Source: a virus
Reading direction: 5' to 3' (one strand)
Length of the DNA: 29,920 bases
IMG/VR virus record: IMGVR_UViG_3300034082_001461
Coordinates: 1 to 29,920 of that record
The notes beneath the pieces are model-generated. The model saw nothing but the letters and a program-made list of their open reading frames with translations. It was not told the DNA's origin and did no database searches. Positions within the stretch are counted from its first letter, which is position 1; each line of letters begins with the position of its first letter. The position numbers and the translations under genes were made by a program. Positions 29,902 through 29,920 of this stretch are shown piece by piece.

Positions 29902-29920
29902 GAAACCCTCTAAATTATTT
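29898..29920 (+). CDS. Start of a further gene, cut by the window end
   Basis: An ATG at 29898 overlaps the previous stop (ATGA) and opens MRNPLNY before the window ends. The coupling matches the rest of the operon, so a gene probably continues beyond the window, but only seven full codons can be read. Confidence 0.45.

Noticed and set aside
1-29920. Terminal redundancy or circular overlap between the window ends
   Set aside because: The first and last bases share no visible overlap, so circularity cannot be claimed from this window.

Overview
The window is almost certainly a large part of the genome of an uncultivated tailed phage (Caudoviricetes) infecting a member of the Bacteroidota, probably a Flavobacterium-like host. 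The phage assignment rests on a large terminase with Walker A/B and nuclease residues, a tape measure protein, a portal, a MuF-like head protein, a scaffold, a capsid-like protein, tandem tail-fibre genes and a lysis-type cassette. The host assignment rests on promoter elements of the Bacteroidota type (TTTG, or GTTG, about 17-21 bases before TAnnTTTG), A-rich sequence before start codons, near absence of Shine-Dalgarno motifs, and tail-fibre domains typical of flavobacterial phages. No sheath or contractile-baseplate gene was recognised, so a siphovirus-like, non-contractile particle is the likeliest form.

Layout. (1) Positions 1-915, minus strand: small early-type genes joined by ATGA overlaps. 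The leftmost, which runs off the window, is broken by a 64-base inverted duplication. (2) Positions 916-1321: a divergent control region with two mirrored promoters sharing a perfect 19-base inverted repeat around an array of CGTCA repeats. (3) Positions 1322-2584: an AT-rich plus-strand unit with a Gp88-like gene, closed by a terminator. (4) Positions 2585-3726: about 1.1 kb without a convincing gene, carrying repeats and an AT-rich direct repeat that could be an origin. (5) Positions 3727-4621: four small genes, including one with a MazG-like EExxD signature. (6) Positions 5023-14503: terminase genes, then the tail module: chaperone-like gene pair with a T TTT TTC slippery site, tape measure, two distal tail proteins and a likely major tail protein. 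(7) Positions 14561-17908: three different glycosyltransferases, a small unknown and an FkbM-type methyltransferase. (8) Positions 17933-25076: portal, MuF-like protein, scaffold, major capsid protein, connector and tail-completion genes. (9) Positions 25076-28733: fibre and adhesin cassette with duplicated genes. (10) Positions 28773-29920: small paralogue, holin-like protein, DUF5675 protein, small basic protein and the start of another gene.

How it works together. Nearly all genes from 3727 rightwards lie on the plus strand, and many touch through ATGA or TAATG overlaps, which implies translational coupling. Internal terminators follow the putative major tail protein and the major capsid protein, and new promoters follow them. 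The tail module lies upstream of the head module, the reverse of the usual order, and the glycan-modification cassette sits exactly at the junction. That cassette, the predicted frameshift, the CxxCxGxG motifs in the portal and the left-hand control region are the points most worth following up. No tRNA, rRNA, CRISPR array, insertion sequence, integrase or recognisable DNA polymerase was seen.
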